From positions 114,997 to 178,996 of the forward strand of contig UQFG01000001.1 in NCBI GenBank assembly GCA_900540175.1: a stretch of DNA of 64,000 nt, in the 5' to 3' direction. A program made the position numbers and the translations under genes. Positions 16,679 to 24,765 of this stretch are shown one piece after another. Origin of the DNA: an uncultured Mollicutes bacterium (GTDB taxonomy: Bacteria > Bacillota_I > Bacilli_A > Acholeplasmatales > Anaeroplasmataceae). The notes under the pieces are model-generated. The model was not told the DNA's origin and searched no databases. It saw only the letters and a list, made by a program, of their open reading frames with translations. Positions within the stretch are counted from its first letter, which is position 1. The number at the start of each line of letters is the position of its first letter.

Positions 16679-18837
16679 TGTTTATTTTAAAACAAGTTTC
16701 TAAACAGTACAAAGTGAAAAAACAGACAATCAAGGCCTTAGAAGAAGTTTCGTATTCGTTTTCATCGACCGGGTTTTATTTGATTACCGGAAAAAGCGGT
16801 AGTGGCAAATCGACCTTATTAAACATCATCGGCGGTTTGGAAAAACCGTCTTCGGGTCAGGTGGAAAAAAAGGTCGATCGGAAGGATATTGCCTATGTTT
16901 TTCAAGATTATAACCTGATCGGCGATTGGACGGTAAAAGAAAATTTATCGTTTATGGGTTTTTCCAACGATCAAATTATCAGTACATTGCAAGAAGTGAA
17001 TCTAGTAGGAAAAGAAGATACCAAAGCGTCGATGCTTTCAGGTGGAGAAGCCAAGCGGCTGGCAGTAGGTCGGGCGATTTTAAAAGGATCCGTTGTTTTA
17101 TTATTGGATGAACCGACCGATTCTTTGGATCCTTCCAATACCCATGAAATGTTTCGATTGTTGAAAAGAATATCCAACGATAAACTGGTGATCGTAGTAT
17201 CCCATGATTGCAAAACGGCAGCCATGTATGCGGATGTAATCTTGCATTTGGATCATGGGAAACTATGTCAAACAGAAGGAAGTATTCCGCAAAAGGAAGA
17301 CTTGATAGAGTCGTTTGATTGTAACCATGCATTTTCGTTTCGGTTTCAAATTCGCTATGGATGGCGCTTGCTTTTTCGAAGACCGCTTTTTTTGCTATTG
17401 GAACTGTTGTTTTTATCTTGTACGTTTACTTTAATCTTGGTGGTGGGTAGTTGCAAACATATTGATCAAGATGAAGTTATCTATCATTATATGGATGAAA
17501 TTCCCATAGAAAGAATGCCGGTTTTTTACCGGGCATACAGTGAATTTTGTTTGCAGTCCAAAGATTTATATCGCGGTCCGGCTTTAAAAGAAAAAATGAC
17601 GCGACTTTATGCGGAAGTAGTTCCGTATATTCAATTTCCGTTGACGGAAGATCAATCGGTTTGCGGAAAAATTTATTTGGTGGACGATCCAATTTTATTT
17701 CGACCAACTGACTTTTTAAAGGCTTATTGGAAACAGACGGGGACTTTGTCGGTTTCAGATAATCAGGTCGCTTTGGAATTGTTATCGCCGAATTTTGATT
17801 TTGTTGCCGATTTACCGGTTGACGGTGTAATTAAAACGTCTTATTCCGAGAAATTGTTGAGCCAAACCATATCCTCTGTTAAGTTTTTGATGGGATACGA
17901 AGATTTATTGACGAATCGTTATTTGGTCGGCTATATGAACATCGATTATTTTCAAGAACTATTGATCGAGTATCATCCGCGTTTGTTTTTAAATGGTTTT
18001 CCGAATGACAGCAGCACTATGAAAGCGTATGTAACCAAAGGAAGTTGGGTCTTACCGGCGACTGAAAATCAGTTTGGAAGTCTTGCGGCCAATGAGATTG
18101 TTTGCAATACGGAAACTTCGTTTTTTTTGGCTAAAGATACTGCATCTAGTCCGAATGCGATTCTTTATGATGAGGTTATTAATTTTTATGAATTCAGTCC
18201 GCAATATATCGTTGTTGAAAAAAGTCCGGATGCCAATACATATATCAGTATGCAGTTATATCAAACAATTGTGCAACAATTAGAGTATTTGGTCAGTGGT
18301 TATACAGGAAAAAATCCATATCAAACGAACTTTGCGAACTTAGTCCGAACGCTTGAAGATGAAAATTTAAAACCAGATCTGTTTTTCATCCGATCTTTTC
18401 AAAGTACATCGTTTGTACCCTCTGAGGAATTGATGAAAGGAATAAGCATCGCGATGCTTTGTCTTTGTACCGGCTTTATCTTATATGTTTGCTTGGATAC
18501 GGTGCAATCTAGAAAAAAAGACATTTTACTGCTGACAACATTCGGCATTCCTATAAAAAGAATCATATGGCCTTTTATAGTAGGAACTTTGTTTAAAAAC
18601 ATTCTTTCTTTATTGTTATCGACGGCTTTGAGTTATTTGATATTGTTCATTATGAACCATGATATTCGAAATACAGCCGATTTTTATATGAATTGTGATA
18701 TTTTATCCATGTACTGGGGTGGTTTTGTGCTTTGTTTTAGTTGGATTTTGGTATTATCCGTTACCGGTACATTGTTTCTTTTTATGATCAATCGCCATCA
18801 AGATCTTGCGGTGGCTTTTAAAAATACATCTTCATAA
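16678..18837 (+). CDS. fused ABC ATPase-permease of MacB topology (copy 2)
   Basis: 719 residues, paralogous to the 14005 gene along its length (compare QYKVKKQTIKALEEVSYSF with TYKVKKKMIHALNGIDYTF). ATPase: Walker A GKSGSGKSTLL, signature LSGGEAKRLAVGRAIL, Walker B VLLLDEPTDSLDP. Then one membrane segment, a large outside domain and three C-terminal segments. Start ATG 16678 is favoured over an upstream in-frame ATG because GGAGGAAT (16667-16674) precedes it and the TAATG overlap with the lipoprotein gene is natural. No clear terminator is seen after it. The outer domains of the two copies differ most, fitting two distinct halves of one complex. Confidence 0.88.
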   Translation: MFILKQVSKQYKVKKQTIKALEEVSYSFSSTGFYLITGKSGSGKSTLLNIIGGLEKPSSGQVEKKVDRKDIAYVFQDYNLIGDWTVKENLSFMGFSNDQIISTLQEVNLVGKEDTKASMLSGGEAKRLAVGRAILKGSVVLLLDEPTDSLDPSNTHEMFRLLKRISNDKLVIVVSHDCKTAAMYADVILHLDHGKLCQTEGSIPQKEDLIESFDCNHAFSFRFQIRYGWRLLFRRPLFLLLELLFLSCTFTLILVVGSCKHIDQDEVIYHYMDEIPIERMPVFYRAYSEFCLQSKDLYRGPALKEKMTRLYAEVVPYIQFPLTEDQSVCGKIYLVDDPILFRPTDFLKAYWKQTGTLSVSDNQVALELLSPNFDFVADLPVDGVIKTSYSEKLLSQTISSVKFLMGYEDLLTNRYLVGYMNIDYFQELLIEYHPRLFLNGFPNDSSTMKAYVTKGSWVLPATENQFGSLAANEIVCNTETSFFLAKDTASSPNAILYDEVINFYEFSPQYIVVEKSPDANTYISMQLYQTIVQQLEYLVSGYTGKNPYQTNFANLVRTLEDENLKPDLFFIRSFQSTSFVPSEELMKGISIAMLCLCTGFILYVCLDTVQSRKKDILLLTTFGIPIKRIIWPFIVGTLFKNILSLLLSTALSYLILFIMNHDIRNTADFYMNCDILSMYWGGFVLCFSWILVLSVTGTLFLFMINRHQDLAVAFKNTSS

Positions 18838-18856
18838 TACGTTTTGTTTGGGGATG

Positions 18857-18865
18857 TGATATAAT
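18857..18865 (+). promoter_or_regulatory. extended -10 promoter of the PH-domain gene
   Basis: TGATATAAT (TG-n-TATAAT) with no good -35. About 115 nt of leader follow before the ATG, including a small palindrome CTTGAA-ATC-TTCAAG near 18887-18901 that could be a regulator site. Confidence 0.45.
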
Positions 18866-18983
18866 AAAATCAGAAAACGGTTGGGCTTGAAATCTTCAAG
18901 AATAAGAGAATGGTTTGAAGATTAAAAGGATAAAATTTTTTAAAAACAATCATTTTGAAATCGAATTGAAAGGGGCATTTTGT

Positions 18984-19622
18984 ATGTTGGTGACAAAAGA
19001 AAAATATTTTCGCTCGGATACCGGACAAAAAAATAAAATCGAAGATCTGTTAACAGAAGACGAAGAAATTCTTTGGGAAGGAAAGCCCAATAAAAAATCG
19101 TATGTCTTGGCATCTTTTTTTCGAATGTTTCCTTTTGTGCTGATTTGGTTGCTGTTCGATGGCATTTTTTTGGGTGTGATGTTTGGTATGGGCGGATTTG
19201 CTATACCGTGGTATTTGATTTTATTTATTGTGGTGTTTTTCATTTTGCACCTTACTCCTGTTTGGATTTGGCTGGTCAATTTATTGACATCGGGTAAACA
19301 AGTAAGTAATTTGCACTATGTGTTTACCTCGCAGCGAATCATCATTCGAAGCGGTGTGATCGGCATTGATTATGCGAACTTATACTATGTCGATATACAA
19401 AGTGTTAATTTGAAAGTCGGTTGGATCGATCGTCTTTTCAAAGTGGGGGATATTTATATTACCGCATCCAAAAAAGCACAGGTTCTTTGGGACCTTTCCG
19501 ATCCGTACTACATAGTAAATCAGTTACAAAAAATCATTCATGATATTAAAACCGATGTTTATTTTCCAAACGATTTGCGTCCGAAAGAAAACAAAGGGTA
19601 TAAAACAAAATATCGTCCTTAA
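18984..19622 (+). CDS. membrane protein with bacterial PH-like domain
   Basis: 212 residues. A short N-terminal cytosolic part (ending near EEILWEGKPNKKSY) leads into two membrane segments (FPFVLIWLLFDGIFLGVMFG and YLILFIVVFFILHLTPVWIW). The remainder, LHYVFTSQRIIIRSGVIGID through DIQSVNLKVGWIDRLFKVGD, is the bPH2 fold of YdbS/YdbT-type proteins. These are envelope proteins of unclear function, in some species linked to resistance or stress. ATG 18984 has AAAGGGG upstream; an upstream TTG start would add 23 residues with no ribosome site. Terminator follows. Confidence 0.85.
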   Translation: MLVTKEKYFRSDTGQKNKIEDLLTEDEEILWEGKPNKKSYVLASFFRMFPFVLIWLLFDGIFLGVMFGMGGFAIPWYLILFIVVFFILHLTPVWIWLVNLLTSGKQVSNLHYVFTSQRIIIRSGVIGIDYANLYYVDIQSVNLKVGWIDRLFKVGDIYITASKKAQVLWDLSDPYYIVNQLQKIIHDIKTDVYFPNDLRPKENKGYKTKYRP

Positions 19623-19630
19623 TGAAAAGA

Positions 19631-19661
19631 CGTTTGGGTGAAAACTCAAACGCTTTTTTAT
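19631..19661 (+). terminator. terminator after the PH-domain gene
   Basis: CGTTTGGGT and ACTCAAACG pair (one G-T) around a GAAA tetraloop, followed by CTTTTTTATTTT. Confidence 0.88.
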
Positions 19662-19754
19662 TTTAAAAAAGAAAAAGAAATATCCAAGTCAATTTTGAAC
19701 TTCACTTCATGGAAAACTTTGTTTTGGCATTTGATAATTAACATGGGTGATACT

Positions 19755-19997
19755 ATGGTTGAAGAAATCGGTTTGGAAGATATCGAAGAATTTAAAAAAC
19801 AATTCGGTGACCGGATTCGCTTTTTAAGAAAAACTTACGAATGGTCGCAGGAAGACCTTGCGGAATACGCTTCTTTGACACCCAGAGGAATCAGCGATAT
19901 CGAAAACGGGCTTTCGGATGTCAAATTGTCGACGCTTTTGAAACTGGCCAATGCTTTTTGTGTGAGTGTCAGTGAGTTGTTGAAAAAAGAAGAATAA
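19755..19997 (+). CDS. small XRE-family HTH regulator (copy 1)
   Basis: 80 residues, almost all one HTH_3 domain: RIRFLRKTYEWSQEDLAEYA, then LTPRGISDIENGLSDVKLS. The first Glu-rich residues precede it. ATG 19755 follows GGGTGA at 19745-19750; ATG 19743 in the same frame is possible but would have its own ribosome site downstream. It is closely similar to the gene at 20176, the result of a tandem duplication. No ligand domain. Target unknown; the neighbouring MarR/ABC operon is a candidate. Confidence 0.8.
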   Translation: MVEEIGLEDIEEFKKQFGDRIRFLRKTYEWSQEDLAEYASLTPRGISDIENGLSDVKLSTLLKLANAFCVSVSELLKKEE

Positions 19998-20114
19998 GAC
20001 GAAAAAAATATTGAAACGGTTTAAAAAAAGGATCTTGATTCATCGGCAAGAGATGCTTGATGAAAGGAAGTTTTTCGAAAAAGAATAAAAACAAAATTTT
20101 TTCACACTTTAAAA

Positions 20115-20130
20115 ATGAATTATGATTCAT
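20115..20130. promoter_or_regulatory. palindrome upstream of HTH copy 2, possible operator
   Basis: ATGAAT-TATG-ATTCAT is a perfect 6-bp inverted repeat 45 bp before the second HTH gene. Small XRE regulators often bind such sites near their own genes. Assignment is inference. Confidence 0.3.
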
Positions 20131-20175
20131 GGTAAAGCAAATGATCTTTCATGATAATAAAGTTGGTGAAAAAAG

Positions 20176-20421
20176 ATGGAAGATAAATTGTTTTTAAAAG
20201 AAATCGTCGCCTCGAAAAAAGAATTCGGAATTCGGATTCGGGAGTTGCGAAAAGAATATGGGTGGTCCCAAGAAGACTTGGCCGGCAATGCCGATTTAAC
20301 GGTACGGGGAATCAGTGACATTGAAAACGGATTGACGGATGTAAAACTATCGTCGATCGTTAAAATGGCCAATGCGTTTGGAATCAGTATTTCCGAGTTG
20401 TTTCATTTTGAAAATAGGTAA
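20176..20421 (+). CDS. small XRE-family HTH regulator (copy 2)
   Basis: 81 residues with HTH_3 segments RIRELRKEYGWSQEDLAGNA and LTVRGISDIENGLTDVKLS, matching copy 1 at most positions of the DNA-binding core while the first 15 residues differ. Start ATG 20176 follows GGTGAAAAAAG. The recognition helix (VRGISDIENG versus PRGISDIENG) is nearly the same, so both copies may bind related sites and compete or form mixed dimers. Ends in a terminator that overlaps its stop codon. Confidence 0.82.
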   Translation: MEDKLFLKEIVASKKEFGIRIRELRKEYGWSQEDLAGNADLTVRGISDIENGLTDVKLSSIVKMANAFGISISELFHFENR

Positions 20422-20455
20422 ACGAATTATTCTTATGGGATAATTCGTTTTTTTT
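20421..20455 (+). terminator. terminator after HTH copy 2
   Basis: AACGAATTAT and ATAATTCGTT form a perfect 10-bp stem with a 9-base loop, followed by a T-run. Confidence 0.88.
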
Positions 20456-20475
20456 ATGTGAAATTGTCGAATTGA

Positions 20476-20504
20476 TTTACAATTACAAATGAATAGACTA
20501 TAAT
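20476..20504 (+). promoter_or_regulatory. promoter of the MarR-ABC operon
   Basis: TTTACA (20476-20481), 17-bp spacer, TATAAT (20499-20504). Near-consensus, so likely strong unless repressed. Confidence 0.7.
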
Positions 20505-20507
20505 AGT
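20497..20507. promoter_or_regulatory. palindrome over the -10 box, possible MarR operator
   Basis: ACTAT-A-ATAGT is centred on the -10 of the promoter. A MarR dimer bound here would block RNA polymerase, giving autorepression lifted by a ligand. The arms are short, so chance cannot be excluded. Confidence 0.4.
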
Positions 20508-20537
20508 TATAGAGGGTATACTAAAAAGGCGGGTGTT

Positions 20538-20963
20538 ATGATGTCTGATTCCAATCAATTGATTCAAGCATTATCCAATCTAATGAAATTGGGTGCATTT
20601 AAAGATTTGAAAATTTTTGTTGAAGGAGAAGTGGCGCTTTTGTTTTTGGTTTATCAATCGGAAGAAAAGATGATGTCTCCTAAAGATATTGCCGCCAATT
20701 TGGGGATCAGTAAAGGCAGAGTAACGGCTTTGATTAATAGTTTGAGTGAAAAAGAGCTGATTGATATTGCTATTTCTTTAGAAGATAGAAGAAGTTTCAA
20801 TATTATGCTGACACCGTTGGGGCTGGATTATTTAAAACCGAAAATCCAAAAAGCAGAGGCTTACTTTTCGGTGGTCAGTCAATTGCTCGGTAAAGAAAAA
20901 ACGGATGTTTTGGTTAGCATCATTAATGAAATAACAACAGTAATGGAAGGAGTGACAATATGA
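20538..20963 (+). CDS. MarR-family regulator
   Basis: 141 residues with a winged-helix domain: MSPKDIAANLGISKGRVTALINSLSEKELI (read in two parts, helix 2 to recognition helix) and wing DIAISLEDRRSFNIMLT; the DRR in the wing is the MarR hallmark. Flanking helices should form the dimer interface. ATG 20538 follows AAGGCGGGTG; the second ATG is equally possible. Its TGA overlaps the ATG of the ABC ATPase, so it probably controls this efflux operon in response to a toxic compound. Confidence 0.92.
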   Translation: MMSDSNQLIQALSNLMKLGAFKDLKIFVEGEVALLFLVYQSEEKMMSPKDIAANLGISKGRVTALINSLSEKELIDIAISLEDRRSFNIMLTPLGLDYLKPKIQKAEAYFSVVSQLLGKEKTDVLVSIINEITTVMEGVTI

Positions 20964-21661
20964 GTTATGTGACTTTTGAAAATGTGACAAAGATCTATAA
21001 GACGGGAAGTCAAGAGATTTATGCCAATAAAGACGTCAATTTCAACATTGGAAAAGGCGAATTTTGTGTTATTGTCGGCCCATCCGGTGCCGGTAAAACG
21101 ACGATTTTGAATTTGCTTGGCGGAATGGAAAGCGCCGATCAAGGGGTAATTAGCGTCGACGGCAGCATAGTAAGTGCAATGAAGGAACGGCAACTGACCT
21201 CGTACCGAAGACACGATGTGGGATTCGTTTTTCAGTTTTATAATTTAATGCCGAATTTAACGGCTTTGGAAAATATTGAAATCGCATCGGAAATCTGCAA
21301 GAATCCTTTAGAGGCAAAAGAGGTATTAAAACAAGTCGGCTTGGACGACCGGATGTATAATTTTCCTTCTCAACTTTCCGGCGGTGAACAACAGCGGGTT
21401 TCCATTGCGCGGGCGATTGCCAAAAATCCCAAAATTTTATTATGTGACGAACCGACCGGTGCTTTGGATTATCAGACCGGAAAAAGCATTTTAAAACTGC
21501 TGCATGATCTTTGTCGGTCAACAGGGAAAACCGTGATTGTCATTACTCATAATGCGGCGATTACGAAAATGGCCGATCATGTGTTGTCCGTTAAAAACGG
21601 AACGGTTGTTTCGGATGTTTGGAATGATGATCCGGTACCGATTGAAGAAATAGAGTGGTGA
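20960..21661 (+). CDS. MacB/LolD-type ABC ATPase
   Basis: 233 residues: Walker [13 protein letters not shown]-loop [12 protein letters not shown], signature [15 protein letters not shown], Walker [13 protein letters not shown], and the switch His in VIVITHN. This is the ATPase class that pairs with FtsX-type permeases for lipid, peptide or antibiotic handling. It overlaps the MarR stop by four bases and the permease starts 4 bp later. Confidence 0.93.
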   Translation: MSYVTFENVTKIYKTGSQEIYANKDVNFNIGKGEFCVIVGPSGAGKTTILNLLGGMESADQGVISVDGSIVSAMKERQLTSYRRHDVGFVFQFYNLMPNLTALENIEIASEICKNPLEAKEVLKQVGLDDRMYNFPSQLSGGEQQRVSIARAIAKNPKILLCDEPTGALDYQTGKSILKLLHDLCRSTGKTVIVITHNAAITKMADHVLSVKNGTVVSDVWNDDPVPIEEIEW

Positions 21662-21665
21662 TAAA

Positions 21666-24161
21666 ATGAAAAAAACCTTCAGAAAGACACTATTGAAAGA
21701 CATCAAAAAGAATTTCAGTCGTTTTTTGGCTATTATTGCCATTGTGGCACTTGGTGTCGGTTTTTTAATTGGGTTATTATCGGCAACTCCGGATTTACAA
21801 TATTCAGTGGATCAGTATTATGATCAACAAAACATGTACGATCTTCAAATTAAAAGTACAATCGGGTTTGATGAGGAAGATGTAATTTCTTTGAAAGAAG
21901 ACGTGCCGGAAATTGAAGAGGCGATCGGCTATTATCAAATCGATTTAGTCGGAGAATATCAAAACCAAGATGTAACCGTAAGGAAAATCGTGACGGAGAT
22001 GGATAGCCCCATCAATCGGATGGAACTGGTTTTGGGACGTTATCCTCAAAATGAAAATGAGGTTATCGTTCAGCAAAAAGGGATTTTTTTGGATACGGTC
22101 GAACTGGACTCCGATATTTATGTTGATGGAAAAACGTATCGCATCGTCGGTGTTTGCCATAATCCGGTTTACTACTATAAAATGCCGGAGGTCGCTTTGG
22201 CCGGAAGCGGAACCTTGGATGTCGTTTGTTGGGTTGATGCGCAATATGAGCCATTACCGGCCATAACGGATCTTGTTCTGACGATTCAAGGCGCCGACGA
22301 TAAAAATTCATTTAAAGACGAATATCTTGATTTGGTAGAACAGACGGCTCTTAAAATAGAACAACTGGCACCGGCGTATTTGCAAGAACGATACACTCAG
22401 TTGGCTTATCAGCAAATTTATAATACAGCTTATGAAACGTTGCAACAACAGTATCCTTTTTTATCAGAAGAAGCCTTGAAAAAGATCATGGATGAACAGG
22501 AAGAAACGTTTCGTCAGAAAGCAAACGAAGTGACCGATCAGGCTTTTGAAGAAGGAAACTTAGAGTGGTATGTACTGGATCGAACGAGCAATGTAAGTTT
22601 TATGAGTTTTAAAGAAAATGCCAAAAAGGTAAATGATATTGCCGTTATTTTTCCTGTATTTTTCTTTTTCATTGCCGCCTTGATTGCGCTTACCTCCGTT
22701 ACTAGAATGGTCTCAGAAGACAGAAGTAACATCGGAACATTAAAATCATTGGGGTATTCTTTAGGAACCATTCTTTTCAAGTATATATTTTATTCGCTGT
22801 TGGCCGGTCTGTTAGGCAGCCTAATCGGCATTGTTTTAGGTGTTTACATTTTACCGACGGTCATCTATAATGCTTACAATACGTTGTTTTTCCTGCCGAC
22901 GATTCTTTATCAGTGGAATGCGGTTATTATTTTATTGTCCGCTTTGGCGATGATTGTAACGATTTTACTCGTAACCGTCGCAGTTTGTCTGAAAACGTTA
23001 AAAGAACGACCGAATGCATTATTGGTTGCTAAAGCGCCACGACCCGGTAAAAGAATTCTTTTGGAAAGAATGACGTTTATCTGGAAACATTTGAAATTTA
23101 AATATAAATCGGCACTTAGAAATGTTTTTCGTTTTAAACGGAATTTGATTATGATGATTGTGGGTGTAGGGGGATGTACGGCGCTGATGTTGGTTGCTTT
23201 CGGTATCCAAGATTCTGTGGCTAATTTTTCCCATCACCAGTATGAAAACGTATTGAAGTATGATTTGCTGATCGAAACAACGGAAGAACTTTCGTTTGAT
23301 GATGTTTTCAAAGACAGCGTTTATATGAAATTTGAAACGGAAACGGCAACGGTAGTTCAGAACAAAGATTATCAGTTGGATGTCTATTATTGCAACGATG
23401 AAATTTTAAATTACATGAATTTGGAAGTTTCTTCTTTCGATCAAGACAGCGTCATTGTATCCAAACAATTGGCCAATGAATTTCATTTGAAAAAAGGCAG
23501 TACCTTGACGCTTTCTGTGGATAATCAAATCAAATCATTTATTATTAGTTCGGTTTTTGATAATTTTGTTTCGAATTATTTGATTGTTCATCAAGATCAA
23601 AAAGAACAGTACCGGCCGAATGCTTATCTAGTTCGTTACGGAGAGCAAGACCGGGCAAACGAAAAAGAAATTTTAATGCAGATGAATCAAAACGACCGTG
23701 TGATTACCGCAGAAGCAATCAGTCAAACGCGAACCAATTACGATTCCATGTCGGATAGTTTGGGAATCATTGTGGCGGTTGTGATTCTTTGTTCGGGCGC
23801 ATTGGCTATTATCGTCATCTACAATCTTGCCAACATCAACATCAATGAACGAATTAAAGAAATTGCCACATTAAGAGTGCTGGGGTATCAGCAAACGGAA
23901 GTATGCGGATATATTTACCGGGAAATTCTATTGATGAGTGTTTTAGGGATTTTGTTCGGCTTTCTATTAGGACCGATCTTAAATTATTTTGTAATGGATC
24001 GAATCAGCAGCATCGGGCAGTATTTTAAAACATCGTTGGCTTGGCCGAATTTCTTTTATTCCTTGTTGTTGACCATTGCGTTTGTTTTGTTGGTCTTGGT
24101 TATTTTCATTCCTAAAATCAGGAAAATCAAAATGGTCGAATCCCTGAAGTGTGTTGATTAG
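21666..24161 (+). CDS. FtsX-type ABC permease, two-repeat, 831 aa
   Basis: About eight membrane segments: one at 16-36 (FLAIIAIVALGVGFLIGLL), a large outside domain, three at roughly 325-440, one near 495-515 (MMIVGVGGCTALMLVAFGI), a second outside domain of about 190 residues and three near the C terminus. Two FtsX repeats with long outer domains are typical of permeases paired with LolD-like ATPases in Bacillota. Residues 195-300 include a helical, Gln/Glu-rich stretch that may form a coiled coil. The partner ATPase is directly upstream, and the MarR gene suggests drug- or toxin-induced expression. Substrate unknown. Confidence 0.9.
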   Translation: MKKTFRKTLLKDIKKNFSRFLAIIAIVALGVGFLIGLLSATPDLQYSVDQYYDQQNMYDLQIKSTIGFDEEDVISLKEDVPEIEEAIGYYQIDLVGEYQNQDVTVRKIVTEMDSPINRMELVLGRYPQNENEVIVQQKGIFLDTVELDSDIYVDGKTYRIVGVCHNPVYYYKMPEVALAGSGTLDVVCWVDAQYEPLPAITDLVLTIQGADDKNSFKDEYLDLVEQTALKIEQLAPAYLQERYTQLAYQQIYNTAYETLQQQYPFLSEEALKKIMDEQEETFRQKANEVTDQAFEEGNLEWYVLDRTSNVSFMSFKENAKKVNDIAVIFPVFFFFIAALIALTSVTRMVSEDRSNIGTLKSLGYSLGTILFKYIFYSLLAGLLGSLIGIVLGVYILPTVIYNAYNTLFFLPTILYQWNAVIILLSALAMIVTILLVTVAVCLKTLKERPNALLVAKAPRPGKRILLERMTFIWKHLKFKYKSALRNVFRFKRNLIMMIVGVGGCTALMLVAFGIQDSVANFSHHQYENVLKYDLLIETTEELSFDDVFKDSVYMKFETETATVVQNKDYQLDVYYCNDEILNYMNLEVSSFDQDSVIVSKQLANEFHLKKGSTLTLSVDNQIKSFIISSVFDNFVSNYLIVHQDQKEQYRPNAYLVRYGEQDRANEKEILMQMNQNDRVITAEAISQTRTNYDSMSDSLGIIVAVVILCSGALAIIVIYNLANININERIKEIATLRVLGYQQTEVCGYIYREILLMSVLGILFGFLLGPILNYFVMDRISSIGQYFKTSLAWPNFFYSLLLTIAFVLLVLVIFIPKIRKIKMVESLKCVD

Positions 24162-24165
24162 AAGG

Positions 24166-24193
24166 TTGTAAAATTCAGAAAGTATGCTATAAT
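24166..24193 (+). promoter_or_regulatory. promoter of the small membrane protein gene
   Basis: TTGTAA (24166-24171), 16-bp spacer, TATAAT (24188-24193). Confidence 0.65.
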
Positions 24194-24233
24194 GTAATTG
24201 GATACGATTTATGTCTTTTTAAGGAGGTTGTCA

Positions 24234-24623
24234 ATGAAGGCGCGTGTTTATAATTTATTCTTTTTGAGTATTGTTTTAGTGGTATCGATTGTATCGATTT
24301 TTATATTCGATTTGAATCTAGACTATCAAGTGATTGCTCCAGAAGGGCAAGCGGTTTACTATACGTCTAAAGTCCTTGCAGCTCTGTTATTGCTTGCCGT
24401 CATGTTTTTTCAATTTAAAACAACCAATTCACGGTCTACTTTCATGTTATCTGTTTTAGCTGTTATTTATCAGTTTTTACCGCTTGGAATCCGTTTCTTA
24501 TCACTCGGTGCGGCTCCCGATGTGGTTCTTCCGTGGATGCTTTTGTTGATTCTAACGGTTGGTATCATCGGTTTTATTTTAGCGTTTGAGTACGTTTCTT
24601 CCAAAGAAGAAACAGAAAAATAA
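24234..24623 (+). CDS. small four-helix membrane protein, unknown
   Basis: 129 residues with about four hydrophobic segments: YNLFFLSIVLVVSIVSIFIF, VLAALLLLAVMFF, SVLAVIYQFLPLGIRFLS and LPWMLLLILTVGIIGFILAF, then a short charged tail. No family recognised. ATG 24234 follows the strong ribosome site AAGGAGG (24221-24227); a TTG start further upstream would put this site inside the gene. It has its own promoter and a terminator, so it is a one-gene unit. Confidence 0.75.
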   Translation: MKARVYNLFFLSIVLVVSIVSIFIFDLNLDYQVIAPEGQAVYYTSKVLAALLLLAVMFFQFKTTNSRSTFMLSVLAVIYQFLPLGIRFLSLGAAPDVVLPWMLLLILTVGIIGFILAFEYVSSKEETEK

Positions 24624-24637
24624 TTTTTCTTCCTTTA

Positions 24638-24672
24638 GGTAGCCCTTTTAAAGAAGGGCTACCGCTTTTATT
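24638..24672 (+). terminator. terminator after the small membrane protein gene
   Basis: GGTAGCCCTT and AAGGGCTACC form a perfect 10-bp stem with a 6-base loop; GCTTTTATTTT follows. Confidence 0.93.
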
Positions 24673-24713
24673 TTGAAAAATGAAAGCGGTCTATGAAAGA
24701 ACGGGCGGTTTTC

Positions 24714-24742
24714 TTGTTAATTTAGCAAAAAAGAAGTATAAT
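24714..24742 (+). promoter_or_regulatory. promoter of the G3E GTPase operon
   Basis: TTGTTA (24714-24719), 17-bp spacer, TATAAT (24737-24742). I looked for a Zur-like inverted repeat around it and did not find one. Confidence 0.7.
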
Positions 24743-24765
24743 AGAAAAAGAAAAGAGGGAATAAA

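Noticed and set aside
20016-20090. 25-codon frame with TTG start between the two HTH genes
   Set aside because: No ribosome site, no hydrophobic or domain pattern; expected by chance in AT-rich DNA.
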